DNA of 23,972 nt. Origin: QHBQ01 sp038230695 (GTDB lineage: Bacteria; Chloroflexota; Chloroflexia; QHBQ01). A program made the position numbers and the translations under genes. Numbering within the stretch: the stretch's first letter is position 1; each line of letters starts with the position of its first letter. Location: contig JBBRMT010000041.1 in assembly GCA_038230695.1 (NCBI GenBank), positions 1 to 23,972 on the forward strand, given 5' to 3'. Below are positions 7,532 to 15,757 of this stretch, piece after piece. Under the pieces are notes generated by a model. That model was not told the origin of the DNA, did not search any database, and was given only the letters and a program-made list of their open reading frames with translations.

Positions 7532-7576
7532 GGTACTTTGTAGCTATATCTAAATAGCCAATACGGGCTACTTACG
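7532..7576 (-). repeat. Duplicated upstream segment, copy 1
   Basis: Homologous in block order to 6791-6834. It starts at the same distance from the -10 box as the other copy (32-33 bases) and runs into the stop codon of the zinc-finger gene. Confidence 0.6.
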
Positions 7577-7790
7577 CTGGGTCCATCTCCGGCACCTCGA
7601 TGGTGTTGGATGCGGGTTGGCAGATACCGCAGAACAGGGTGTTGTTGGTAACTAGCACATCGGGTACGCCTTTGTGGTCAATATAGGCGGTGACGATATA
7701 AGGCATAGTCTGCGCGTGCTGCTTGCACAGGGCGCGGCCACAAAAGCGGCATACCCCATTAGCCGGTTTGTCACAATGCCAGCAGTTCAT
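7572..7790 (-). CDS. Small Cys/His zinc-binding protein
   Basis: 72 residues. The N-terminus has CWHC (Cys3, Cys6), CRFCGRALCKQH (Cys14, Cys17, Cys22, His25) and a later CGIC (near residue 54), spacing typical of a B-box-like or FYVE-like treble-clef binding two zinc ions. The start is well supported: AAAGGAG lies eight bases before the ATG. It follows the M50 gene by 53 bases and is probably co-transcribed with it. No enzyme motif is seen; a role as an adaptor or regulatory microprotein is inferred only from size and zinc sites. The leader contains GTGTAAAG, the arm of the 5628-5648 palindrome. Confidence 0.8.
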   Translation of the reverse strand: MNCWHCDKPANGVCRFCGRALCKQHAQTMPYIVTAYIDHKGVPDVLVTNNTLFCGICQPASNTIEVPEMDPA

Positions 7791-7834
7791 GCGATCATCT
7801 CCTTTCGGTGTAAAGCCAGAGGCTTGGGTTTATA

Positions 7835-7862
7835 TTCTACCTTCTACCTACTACCTTTGACC
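7835..7862 (-). repeat. Degenerate heptamer tandem repeat, copy C
   Basis: Plus-strand units TTCTACC, TTCTACC, TACTACC and TTTGACC are in 7-base phase, equal to GGTAGAA-type units on the minus strand. The array encodes the last residues (KGSR) and stop of the M50 protein. Confidence 0.7.
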
Positions 7863-9322
7863 ATATGGCGCAGACCAGCGAAGGCGGCGACCAGCGCGTG
7901 GCGCGAGATCAGCGCAAGGATGAGGCCGCCGATAAGCAGGCTGGGCCAGCCAGTAAGCGGCACGCCGAGCAGGTTGGATAGCCAATCCACAAGAGATGCG
8001 AAGAAACTGATGCCCAGCCATATGGTGAAGGCGGTAAAGATGAGACTGAGCAGCCCGAACCAGGCGAATAGCCGTTGTTCGCGGGTGAGCGGCTGGGGAT
8101 GAAGCAGACGGATTGGCAGCAGGTGGAACACGAAGTCGAAGGCGCGGGCGCGTAGCGAAGGGATCTCCAACCAGTCCATCAGCATGAAGTAGCCGTCGAG
8201 TTCGAGCAGCGGGTTGAGGTTGAAGAAAGCATTGACGAAGCTCATCAAAGCCAGCGCGTACAGCACGCCGACAAGTGGGCCGCCCTCCTGCCCGTTAGCG
8301 GGGCTGAAGAATAGGGCAATGGCGCAGAGCGAGGCCATCACCAGGGTAGCCAGCGGCCCTGCCCAACTGACCATCACCCGCTGATGCCGCTCGGCCAACC
8401 ACATATCGTCGGTATCCACGAAGAAGGCGGGTAGGCCGTAGTAGAGTAGCAGGCCGCCGCGCCGCACCTCGTGTCCGTAGCGTTTGCAGGTTAGCGCGTG
8501 GGCAAGTTCGTGGACGAAGATGCTGACAAAGTAGGCAACGTAGAGCATCAACAGCGACCACCCACGCAACTGCGTGGGTGCGACGACTATCGGCTGATAG
8601 GCAGGGTTGAACAGGTAGATGAGGAACAGGGCTACGCCAACCGCGCTGATAATCAGGTAGGCGGCCAGGGTGAACGGGTGGTAGAGGATAGGATTGACGA
8701 CGCGGGCAAGGCGGGTGAGGCGGGCATCGAGGTTGTGGACGCTGAACTGAAGGTTGCCTATGCTCAATCCTGCCCGCAACCGCTGCCGGGGGCTGCGGCT
8801 GCCGCTGAGATTGAGGGTACGCTGCACCTGCGTGTAGAGGCTAGCCCCGCCACCAACAATGAAACCGCCATTCTCAAGCTGATCGAGCAGGCGCGAGACG
8901 GTGGCGGGGTCAATTCTGCCGTAGCTCTGCATATAAGCGAGATTGAGGTCACGCAGGCTATGTTGGCCGTCCATCAAAGCCCAGAGGAAAACCTGATCCT
9001 CGCTGAGGCGTAGATAGGTGGCGACGACATTGTTCTTCAGCACCCAGTAGCTTTCGCCTGCAGCGGTTTCAGCAACATAATGCTCGATGGTAAAATCGGT
9101 GATGCGGCATGGTCGCTGCTGACTGGGGCGTAGCCGCTCACTGGCATTAGCGTAAATAGTTGGGCTGAGGGGAGCCGAGGGTAGCGGCAGGGGCGCGAAA
9201 GCCAGTTCGCGGGCCACTACCTCGTTGATATTGGGAGTGGCAGGGTTGGCCTCGCTTGCTGGGCGGTTGAGCGCCGCCCAGATGTTGGAGGCGGGTGGGG
9301 GAGCCTGTGGTTCAATTTCCAT
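7844..9322 (-). CDS. PqqD-like domain fused to M50 (site-2-protease-type) membrane metalloprotease
   Basis: 492 residues. Residues 1-75 are Pro/Ala-rich. Residues ~78-160 resemble a PqqD-like winged helix (YWVLKNNVVATYLRLSEDQV; LLDQLENGGFI). Several membrane helices follow. HELAH at 271-275 is the HExxH zinc site within a helix, and NPLLELDG at 370-377 is the second M50 zinc-ligand motif (Asp376). The same architecture is known as putative peptide zinc metalloprotease, sometimes near secretion or bacteriocin-type export genes. PqqD-like domains bind peptides, which suggests the N-terminus presents a peptide substrate. The ATG at 9322 has GAGGG six to seven bases upstream. It lies 18 bases after the stalk-protein gene and overlaps a heptamer repeat at its end. 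Confidence 0.92.
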   Translation of the reverse strand: MEIEPQAPPPASNIWAALNRPASEANPATPNINEVVARELAFAPLPLPSAPLSPTIYANASERLRPSQQRPCRITDFTIEHYVAETAAGESYWVLKNNVVATYLRLSEDQVFLWALMDGQHSLRDLNLAYMQSYGRIDPATVSRLLDQLENGGFIVGGGASLYTQVQRTLNLSGSRSPRQRLRAGLSIGNLQFSVHNLDARLTRLARVVNPILYHPFTLAAYLIISAVGVALFLIYLFNPAYQPIVVAPTQLRGWSLLMLYVAYFVSIFVHELAHALTCKRYGHEVRRGGLLLYYGLPAFFVDTDDMWLAERHQRVMVSWAGPLATLVMASLCAIALFFSPANGQEGGPLVGVLYALALMSFVNAFFNLNPLLELDGYFMLMDWLEIPSLRARAFDFVFHLLPIRLLHPQPLTREQRLFAWFGLLSLIFTAFTIWLGISFFASLVDWLSNLLGVPLTGWPSLLIGGLILALISRHALVAAFAGLRHMVKGSR

Positions 9323-9340
9323 GCTCTACCCTCTGCGTAT

Positions 9341-10867
9341 CTACTTCTTTGCGGCGCGATTGCCCATGCGAATGACTACTACGCCTACCACCAGGGCGAC
9401 CACGCCGATGATCAGCAGGTAGAGCGGCCATGAGCTTTGCTCGCCAGTGCTGGGCGCAACGTTGGGGGCGGGGCCACCGTTTTTGCCAGTGGTAGTCGCG
9501 CCAACGCCAGCGGTTGTGCTGCCCGGGCCGAAGGGCGTGCCGGGCGGGCTAACAGTCGAGCCGGTCGGCACCTGGGTAGGCAAGGTCGGCAGGGTTGGAG
9601 TTAGGGTCGGTTTGCTGAACCCTGGCGGCGCAAGCGTCGGAACCAATCCGGCGGTGGCGGTCGGTGGGAAGAACGAGGTGGCGCTGGGGATCGGCTTGGG
9701 AGTCAAACCAGATGCAGGCGGGGTAAAGGTAGGGTAGACTATGGTTGGTATATCGGTTGGTATGCCGCCAGTGCCATCGGTGGGGATGGCGGTGGCGAAG
9801 CTATCATCCACGGTAGAGAGCGGGGTAGGCGCGGCTAGCACAATCTGCGGCTTGCCCGTGATTGACTGAGCGGCGGCCTTGGCAGGGGCAGCGGTCGGGC
9901 TGGCAGGCAAGGCGGTGGTCGGTGAGGCAGTCGGCGTATTGGTCGGCGCGAAAGTGGCGGTGGGCGGCACAGCGGTTGCTGTTGCAGTTGGTGCGCTGGG
10001 CGGCAAGCTGCTGGCTTGGCTAGTCGGGGTGGGCGAGTTGCCCGCGCTAGCCGCGCCAGCCATGCCGTTCACCGTCGCGGTTGGCTTCGGCAGCACGGTT
10101 GCGCTGTCCGTAATGGTAGCGGTTGCCGTGGGCAGGCCGCTGTTCGCTGCGGTGGGGGTGACGCGCGGTTGCGTGCCTTCGGCAGTTGGTTGAGCGGTGG
10201 GCAGGCCCGCTGCCTTTGTTGCAGTTGGTTGCGCGGCGGCTGGTGTGGCGCTGGGCTGGGCAGGGGGGTTGCCGTTGCTGCCGGTTGGATAGACAACGTA
10301 GGCGGGCAGGCCATCCGCCCCCACCAGGATTGCGCCGTAGGGTACGTAGACGGTCAGGGCAGTAGATTGCAGGTTGGCAACGCTAACGCTGCCGCTGCCG
10401 CTGCTAAAACTGGCAGTAGCGCTGGCCCGCCCACCAGAAATGGCGAACAATAGGTCGAAGCCATTAGCGGTCGAGGCCGGGGTGGCGCTGCTGTGAGCGG
10501 TGTCTACCAAACGCTGTGCGGCGCTATGGTCGCCTGCAGGCCATACACCATTGCTGACATACCAGAGCGCGTCCTGCACCTGAGTGGGATCGCTGCTGAT
10601 CAGCCCCCAGTCCACCGCATAATAGACGATATTACGCCAGGTTGCGCCATTGGCGAAGCTGGTGGGGTTGGCTGCAACCTGCACCGAGGCGGGCGCGGGG
10701 CGGCTGCTCGACAGGCTGAAGCCAGCAATGCTGAAGCTAGCGGTTGCGCCGGGCGCGATAGTCACACTGGGTTCGGGCGCGGCGCTGGCAAAGGCGGCGC
10801 GACTAAACAGCATAGTGAGCGCCACAACTAGCGCAATAGCGGAGACGGCAAGGCGAGGGCTTCGCAA
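9341..10867 (-). CDS. Secreted Thr/Pro-rich stalk protein with C-terminal membrane anchor
   Basis: 508 residues. Residues 1-29 form a signal peptide with an AFA-type cleavage site. Residues ~30-200 are a folded domain containing TQVQDALWYVSNGVW (near 95), similar in pattern to the helical part of Gram-positive thioester/TQXA adhesin domains, but the protein has no Cys, so no thioester can form. Residues ~205-470 are low-complexity Ala/Pro/Thr (many PTAT and SPT units), a likely extended and possibly O-glycosylated stalk. A hydrophobic segment (~480-500) followed by RMGNRAAKK anchors it with the C-terminus inside. The start is TTG, chosen because GGGAGG lies eight bases before it. It is first in an operon with the PqqD-M50 gene. 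An adhesin or surface sensor role is inferred. Confidence 0.82.
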   Translation of the reverse strand: MRSPRLAVSAIALVVALTMLFSRAAFASAAPEPSVTIAPGATASFSIAGFSLSSSRPAPASVQVAANPTSFANGATWRNIVYYAVDWGLISSDPTQVQDALWYVSNGVWPAGDHSAAQRLVDTAHSSATPASTANGFDLLFAISGGRASATASFSSGSGSVSVANLQSTALTVYVPYGAILVGADGLPAYVVYPTGSNGNPPAQPSATPAAAQPTATKAAGLPTAQPTAEGTQPRVTPTAANSGLPTATATITDSATVLPKPTATVNGMAGAASAGNSPTPTSQASSLPPSAPTATATAVPPTATFAPTNTPTASPTTALPASPTAAPAKAAAQSITGKPQIVLAAPTPLSTVDDSFATAIPTDGTGGIPTDIPTIVYPTFTPPASGLTPKPIPSATSFFPPTATAGLVPTLAPPGFSKPTLTPTLPTLPTQVPTGSTVSPPGTPFGPGSTTAGVGATTTGKNGGPAPNVAPSTGEQSSWPLYLLIIGVVALVVGVVVIRMGNRAAKK

Positions 10868-10998
10868 GAGGTTTTCCTCCCAGGTCGGCCTTTGCCGACA
10901 GCAATAGTAATCAGGGCAAGAGGGGGAGTGAAGTAAGCAAGTTTGTGGCTACCCCCAGTTTTCGATGCAAGCTAAAACCAGCCGTATATGCGACGGCT
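10868..10998 (-). promoter_or_regulatory. Structured 5' leader of the stalk-protein gene
   Basis: The ~130-base leader begins with a 6-bp hairpin (AGCCGT/ACGGCT, plus-strand 10980-10998), contains GGGGG (10952-10956) and CTCCCCC (10922-10928) that can pair, and has GTCGGC/GCCGAC (10884-10899) just before the ribosome site GGGAGG (10876-10881). CTCCC could pair with either GGGGG or the ribosome site. No known riboswitch class is recognised. Confidence 0.35.
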
Positions 10999-11003
10999 AG
11001 CCC

Positions 11004-11032
11004 ATTATATCATATAACGCTAGAAGGGGCAA
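11004..11032 (-). promoter_or_regulatory. Promoter of the stalk-protein/M50 operon
   Basis: On the minus strand TTGCCC (11027-11032), a 17-base spacer and a perfect TATAAT (11004-11009). Transcription would start near 10997. Confidence 0.7.
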
Positions 11033-11063
11033 TATTGTAACCATAAATAAAAATCACTGTCGC

Positions 11064-11092
11064 TTGCCTTGCATGGTCGGATGTGCTAAAAT
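11064..11092 (+). promoter_or_regulatory. Promoter of the PA14/NHL GT-C gene
   Basis: TTGCCT (11064-11069), a 17-base spacer and TAAAAT (11087-11092), with TG one base before the -10. The predicted start near 11099 gives a ~45-base leader. It is back to back with the stalk-gene promoter, with 31 bases between the two -35 boxes. Confidence 0.68.
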
Positions 11093-11143
11093 GCCGCCGA
11101 AGCGGTTACTACCCCCTGAAGGCAGCTCTCAAGGAGACGTGTC

Positions 11144-14100
11144 ATGTCCCAACCCGAAGCGGAACTCACTCCTGACCCAATAAACGTGCCGCCTACGGCT
11201 ACGGACACTATTCTACCCGCAGCACCAGCCTCATTCCAACCACTTGGCACCGAAACGGTCAGCCTTGATGCAACGAACGAGGTGCAATCGAAGGTGTCCA
11301 GCCAACCGCATCCGCCTAGCCTATCGCCTACACAGTCAGCAGGCAAAATGCTACCGTGGCCCCGCCAAGCGCTCAATTGGCTGGTTGAGCATCGTGGCTT
11401 CTGGTTGTCGGCTATTGCTGTTTTCTTCGCCTACTTGGGTCAACGCATCTACAGTAGCTTCAATGGCGCTTTTCAGGAGAACTACGGTGACGCACCTATG
11501 TATTACCTGATCGGCAGCTCCCTGATCGTTATGGCGTTCCTCTACACTTATCGCACCCAGGTCTTCTTCCGCCGTGGTACGTACCAGCCACCCATCGATA
11601 TCATCGCTAACCCCTCGTTCGGCAATAATTTTATCACAGCACTAGGCGACGCGCTACATAGTCCAGGGGCAACCCGTCTCTTGCGCGTTCCCTGGTGGCG
11701 TTTTGCGCTTCTGGCTGGTTCAGCCCTCGTCACCTGGCAGGGCGTGCAACGCTGGCGTGCAGTGCCAGACGGCGCTCTTAATGCCAACGACCTCGTGGCG
11801 ATCATGTATTGGATTCTCAGTATTGTGCTACTGGTACTCGCCTGCGTGCGCCAGCGCTTTGACATTTGGCCGCTGAATGCGCTCAACCCGGATGAGTATA
11901 CCGAGAGTGCAATTGACGAGGATGGCCGTGTTGGTGACGAGGGCTGGGCTTTGAGTAATCGGCAACTTGAAGTCGCCTTGGTCGTGGGCATTCTCGTGCT
12001 GGCTACCTTCCTGCGCCTCTACAACCTGGGTAACATCCCCACTGGAATGCACGGTGACGAGGCCGAACCATCGCTACTCACACGCCAAATTATGCACGGC
12101 AACTTTCAGTTCATGCCTCTACTCGGCGCTGGTCCTTGGTACAATATGCCCGCACTGATCAGCTACGTCCAAGCACCCGGCATGATGCTGTTGGGCGACA
12201 ATACGGTGTCCGGTGCCCGCTTCATGACCGCGATTAGTGGTGTTTTCACTGTTTTCTTCATGTATCTACTTCTGCGATTGTTGTTCAAGGGACGGGTTGC
12301 CTTGATAGGCGCAACCCTGCTTGCTGTTTCTGATGTTTCGATACATTTTAGCCACTACGCAGCGGGTATAGAGGAGATCTCTGCCTGCTGGGCGGCTTGC
12401 TTCTATTTTCTATACAAAGGCTTGCGTACTAAGCGCTACCTCGACTTCATTTGGAGTGGTCTTGCGGGCGGCCTTAGCCTCTACTTCTACCCATCGTCGC
12501 GGCTAATTGCGGTGCTTCTAGTGCTATTGATTGGATATATGGCAGTGACACGCATCACTTTCGTGCGAGATTATTGGATGCATGTGATCATCACAGTCTT
12601 TGCCATGCTGGTTATCTTCGCGCCGATGTTGAGCTTCACCTTGCAGAAACCAGAGATATTCAACGCACGAATGCGAGATGTCTATATCACTTATGGAGGC
12701 GCGGCGGATCAGACCTTCCAGCGCTGGGCTATCCCTATACCACAGGATCTACCATACAGCGGTGATGCTAGTCCCCTCAGCCTTGAGGCCTTTCAGAACG
12801 TCATGCGTAACTGGAATAATGGCTGGAGCGATGTGCTTTGGCACCAGACCAGAGCGTCATTTCTCGCCATCAATGCAGTAGGCGATCGCTATAACTTCTA
12901 CGAAACCGGTCAGGGATTGCTCAGTCCTACGCTAGCGATTCTAACCATTATGGGGATGGCCTACTTCCTCTGGCGCTGGCGCGATCCTCGCTATATGCTT
13001 TTCAACATCTGGTTCTGGCCTGCGATGTTCATCGCAGTGGCGATGACTATCAACGCGCCTGATGTATTGCGTATGGCTGGGTTGCCACCTGCCTGGGTCG
13101 TCTTCCCTGCCGTGCTGCTCAACAAGCTGGCATATGAAGCGGAGAAGACCGGTTGGTTCATTCGCCCTGAGCTACGTAAGTGGATGCGGCAGCGACGTTA
13201 TTCGCTGTGCCAGTTGTTGTCCTTCGGCCCTGCCCCTGCATTTGTTAGTGCAAGCGCCGTGCCAGTTAACAGTATTGGCAATATACGTCATGTCGAGGAG
13301 GGCAACATAGCGAACTATCATCGTCCTGTCGCACTGATCAGCAGCCCCACCCGACTGCCCCTGCGCCTGGTGCGACCGCCACGTACCCGCGTTGCCTACC
13401 TCAACATCGTACTCCTCTTCGTGGTGATGTTCCTCGCTTTCCAAAATATTACTACCTATTTCGTCACCTATGCAAATGGTTATCACCTGGTCGCCATTAC
13501 CACCCCGGCCCGCTACATCCAGCAGCTCGGCCCCGATTACTATATCTACTATATGGGGATGTACCAGTATTACTTCGGCCACGGTGACATTCGCTACATG
13601 GACCCCAACGTGCAGGGCAACGATTTCTGGAACCCACCCGACCTGCTGCCCATCCACGACGATCATGGTAAGGAGTCCGCCTTCTTTATCTTCCCCTACC
13701 ACGCCACCTTCCTGCCCATCATCAAGCAGTTTTACCCCAACGGCAAGAGTTACAACATCATCTTTCCACCAAACGGTGGACTGGCATTTACCAACTATGT
13801 CGTGCCACTCAGCCAGGTACGGGCCAGCGAGGTGTTGACCGCCACCTACTACGCCAGCATGAACCTGGATAGCGACAACCCTGGCATCGCCATCACCAGC
13901 AGCCCCACGATGAGCCTGACCAACGCGCCGCGTCACCCGCCCGCACAACTCAGCTACCCTGCCAGCGTGCGTTGGGAGGGCAGCCTTTACGCCCCGTCCT
14001 ATGGCTCCTACAACCTGGAACTTAGCAGCGCCGACGCACAGGGCAAGGCCGCGCCCGTGTCCCTCTACCTCGACGGGCAAGCCTGGCTAAAGCTCGATGG

Positions 14101-15622
14101 CAGCACACCAATGACTACCACCAAGCTGGTGTTCGCCCAGGGTTGGCACCATATAAGCCTGCGGGCAGCGCTACCCAATGCCAGCCAAAGAGTTAGCCTA
14201 CGCTGGCGCGTCCCCACCGCCAAGCTGACCGACATTCCCAATGGCGACTTCTACAACGGACCCCTTTCTGACCAGCAATACGGACTGACTGGCGAATACT
14301 CACCGGTAGGCCAGCCGATCGCCTTGCGGCGAGTAGATTCTTTCATCGGCTTCACCCATATTGCTGACTTGGTCCACGCCAACGGCCCATTCGATCTCAC
14401 CTGGCGGGGCAGCCTGATCGTTCCCGCCCAAGACACCTACAGCTTCAGCATCAACTGCCTCGGCCCAATCACCTTGAAGCTTGACGACCAAATTGTTCTA
14501 TCAGGTTGCCCAAGCAGAGGTGGCGAGCAGCTAGTCAGTGGCGCAGGTGTTGCCCTCTCACCCGGCCCGCACAAGTTCGAGCTATCCTACCACTGGCAGC
14601 AGGATTTCGGCTCGGCCAAGCTCTACTGGACTTCTGCCTCTGGCAGTGTCAGTAATCAGTTGGTGCCACCGAGCGCCCTGCGGCCCGCTCCTAGCGTTTG
14701 GAACCCCCAAGACCTGCCCGATCATGGCATCACCACTGCTTCCGCCAGCCCTGCTAACAACCCCAATCGGATTGACCCAGCGATGATCATCCCTACCGAC
14801 GGCAACGCACCTTTCGTCCACCCCCAGGGTATTGGTGTTGACTCCCAAGGCAACATCTTCGTGGGCGACAACCAACCGCCACACGTCTATAAGTTCGACA
14901 AAACTGGCAAGCAGATAGCCGACTGGTCGGTGCTGCCCGATGGCCCCGATGGCAAGGCCCGTCTGTTTGACCTGGCGGTGGACGGCCAAGGCCAAGTCTA
15001 TGTCGTTGACCCAACTAGCAAGAACATAGAGGTTTATGATAACAATGGCAAGCTGCTCGGACATCTCAACGCTAATAACAAGTTTGGTGCCTACGGTCCG
15101 AACGGTCTCACTGTGGACAAGGCGGGCAATATCTACCTTTCCAACACTGGCGGCAACAACATAATCGAGATTAGCCCACAGGACAAGCAAATCCGCGAGT
15201 ACGGCGGCGGCGTTGACTTCCCTGCCATCGGCGGCCAGCCCAACCCTCACCGCACCAACCAGCCGATTGATGCCATCATCGCCGATGATGGTAGCATCTA
15301 CACTGTAGACCTGAATCAGCGCATCATCAAGTACAGTGCTGCTGGCAAGTATGTGAAGGAATGGAAGATACCGAACATTGGCGGCGATGCCAGCCTGCAC
15401 ATGGCAAGCTACAAGAACTTCGTCTATCTTAGTGATGCTAACATGGGGGTCGTTCATATATTGAATATCAGTGATGACAGTCTAAACCTGCTCGGTGGCC
15501 CTGGTACCGGCCCCGGTCTGTTCCAAAATCCCTCCGGTCTCGCCACTGATACGGCTGGCCGCCTCTACGTCGCTGACCGCAACAACTCGCGCGTGCAGAT
15601 CTTCAACCCAACGCAGCCATAG
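11144..15622 (+). CDS. Giant GT-C-type glycosyltransferase with tandem PA14-like modules and NHL propeller
   Basis: 1492 residues, start ATG with AAGGAG seven bases upstream. After a Pro/Thr-rich cytoplasmic tail (~1-75), about four extra hydrophobic segments (~80-245) precede the first canonical GT-C helix (~275-295). The first outer loop has HGDEAEPSLL (Asp305, Glu306), matching the acidic catalytic loop of PMT/ArnT-type enzymes that use polyprenyl-phosphate sugars. More helices run to ~775. Residues ~935-1030 and ~1045-1180 are PA14-like modules (WEGSLYAPSYGSYNLEL and WRGSLIVPAQDTYSFSI), often glycan-binding. Six NHL blades fill ~1223-1492. Helix count and orientation place PA14 and NHL outside. 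The sugar and acceptor are unknown. It sits before the four-gene NHL operon and probably has its own promoter. Confidence 0.88.
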   Translation: MSQPEAELTPDPINVPPTATDTILPAAPASFQPLGTETVSLDATNEVQSKVSSQPHPPSLSPTQSAGKMLPWPRQALNWLVEHRGFWLSAIAVFFAYLGQRIYSSFNGAFQENYGDAPMYYLIGSSLIVMAFLYTYRTQVFFRRGTYQPPIDIIANPSFGNNFITALGDALHSPGATRLLRVPWWRFALLAGSALVTWQGVQRWRAVPDGALNANDLVAIMYWILSIVLLVLACVRQRFDIWPLNALNPDEYTESAIDEDGRVGDEGWALSNRQLEVALVVGILVLATFLRLYNLGNIPTGMHGDEAEPSLLTRQIMHGNFQFMPLLGAGPWYNMPALISYVQAPGMMLLGDNTVSGARFMTAISGVFTVFFMYLLLRLLFKGRVALIGATLLAVSDVSIHFSHYAAGIEEISACWAACFYFLYKGLRTKRYLDFIWSGLAGGLSLYFYPSSRLIAVLLVLLIGYMAVTRITFVRDYWMHVIITVFAMLVIFAPMLSFTLQKPEIFNARMRDVYITYGGAADQTFQRWAIPIPQDLPYSGDASPLSLEAFQNVMRNWNNGWSDVLWHQTRASFLAINAVGDRYNFYETGQGLLSPTLAILTIMGMAYFLWRWRDPRYMLFNIWFWPAMFIAVAMTINAPDVLRMAGLPPAWVVFPAVLLNKLAYEAEKTGWFIRPELRKWMRQRRYSLCQLLSFGPAPAFVSASAVPVNSIGNIRHVEEGNIANYHRPVALISSPTRLPLRLVRPPRTRVAYLNIVLLFVVMFLAFQNITTYFVTYANGYHLVAITTPARYIQQLGPDYYIYYMGMYQYYFGHGDIRYMDPNVQGNDFWNPPDLLPIHDDHGKESAFFIFPYHATFLPIIKQFYPNGKSYNIIFPPNGGLAFTNYVVPLSQVRASEVLTATYYASMNLDSDNPGIAITSSPTMSLTNAPRHPPAQLSYPASVRWEGSLYAPSYGSYNLELSSADAQGKAAPVSLYLDGQAWLKLDGSTPMTTTKLVFAQGWHHISLRAALPNASQRVSLRWRVPTAKLTDIPNGDFYNGPLSDQQYGLTGEYSPVGQPIALRRVDSFIGFTHIADLVHANGPFDLTWRGSLIVPAQDTYSFSINCLGPITLKLDDQIVLSGCPSRGGEQLVSGAGVALSPGPHKFELSYHWQQDFGSAKLYWTSASGSVSNQLVPPSALRPAPSVWNPQDLPDHGITTASASPANNPNRIDPAMIIPTDGNAPFVHPQGIGVDSQGNIFVGDNQPPHVYKFDKTGKQIADWSVLPDGPDGKARLFDLAVDGQGQVYVVDPTSKNIEVYDNNGKLLGHLNANNKFGAYGPNGLTVDKAGNIYLSNTGGNNIIEISPQDKQIREYGGGVDFPAIGGQPNPHRTNQPIDAIIADDGSIYTVDLNQRIIKYSAAGKYVKEWKIPNIGGDASLHMASYKNFVYLSDANMGVVHILNISDDSLNLLGGPGTGPGLFQNPSGLATDTAGRLYVADRNNSRVQIFNPTQP

Positions 15623-15666
15623 CCGAGGAAGCACGGTTATAGTAAGCAGCTATGAGCCACAGTTTG

Positions 15667-15675
15667 TGGTATAAT
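15667..15675 (+). promoter_or_regulatory. Extended -10 promoter of the NHL operon
   Basis: TGG followed by a perfect TATAAT (15670-15675). No consensus -35 is seen. A CCACA/TGTGG inverted repeat (15657-15669) overlaps the upstream side and might be an operator. Transcription would start near 15682, after the first possible ATG (15674). Confidence 0.62.
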
Positions 15676-15757
15676 GCCTATGCCTTGCCTTGTCTGCACC
15701 ATTCCCGATAAACGCCCTTCAGCTAAATCCATCCGTCGAAATATGGAGGTTGCCAGC

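Noticed and set aside
9450..10260. Minisatellite or CRISPR-like array in the Thr/Pro-rich region
   Set aside because: The units are irregular low-complexity codons without constant repeat and spacer lengths.
10868..10998. A c-di-GMP or other known riboswitch in the stalk leader
   Set aside because: No conserved core sequence of a known class could be matched; only simple hairpins are seen.
13172..14080. 302-codon minus-strand frame opposite the giant GT-C gene
   Set aside because: Gly/Val/Glu-rich shadow of the real frame, whose PA14 and membrane motifs are clear.
14582..15457. 291-codon minus-strand frame opposite the NHL part
   Set aside because: Antisense of repeated NHL codons; no family features.
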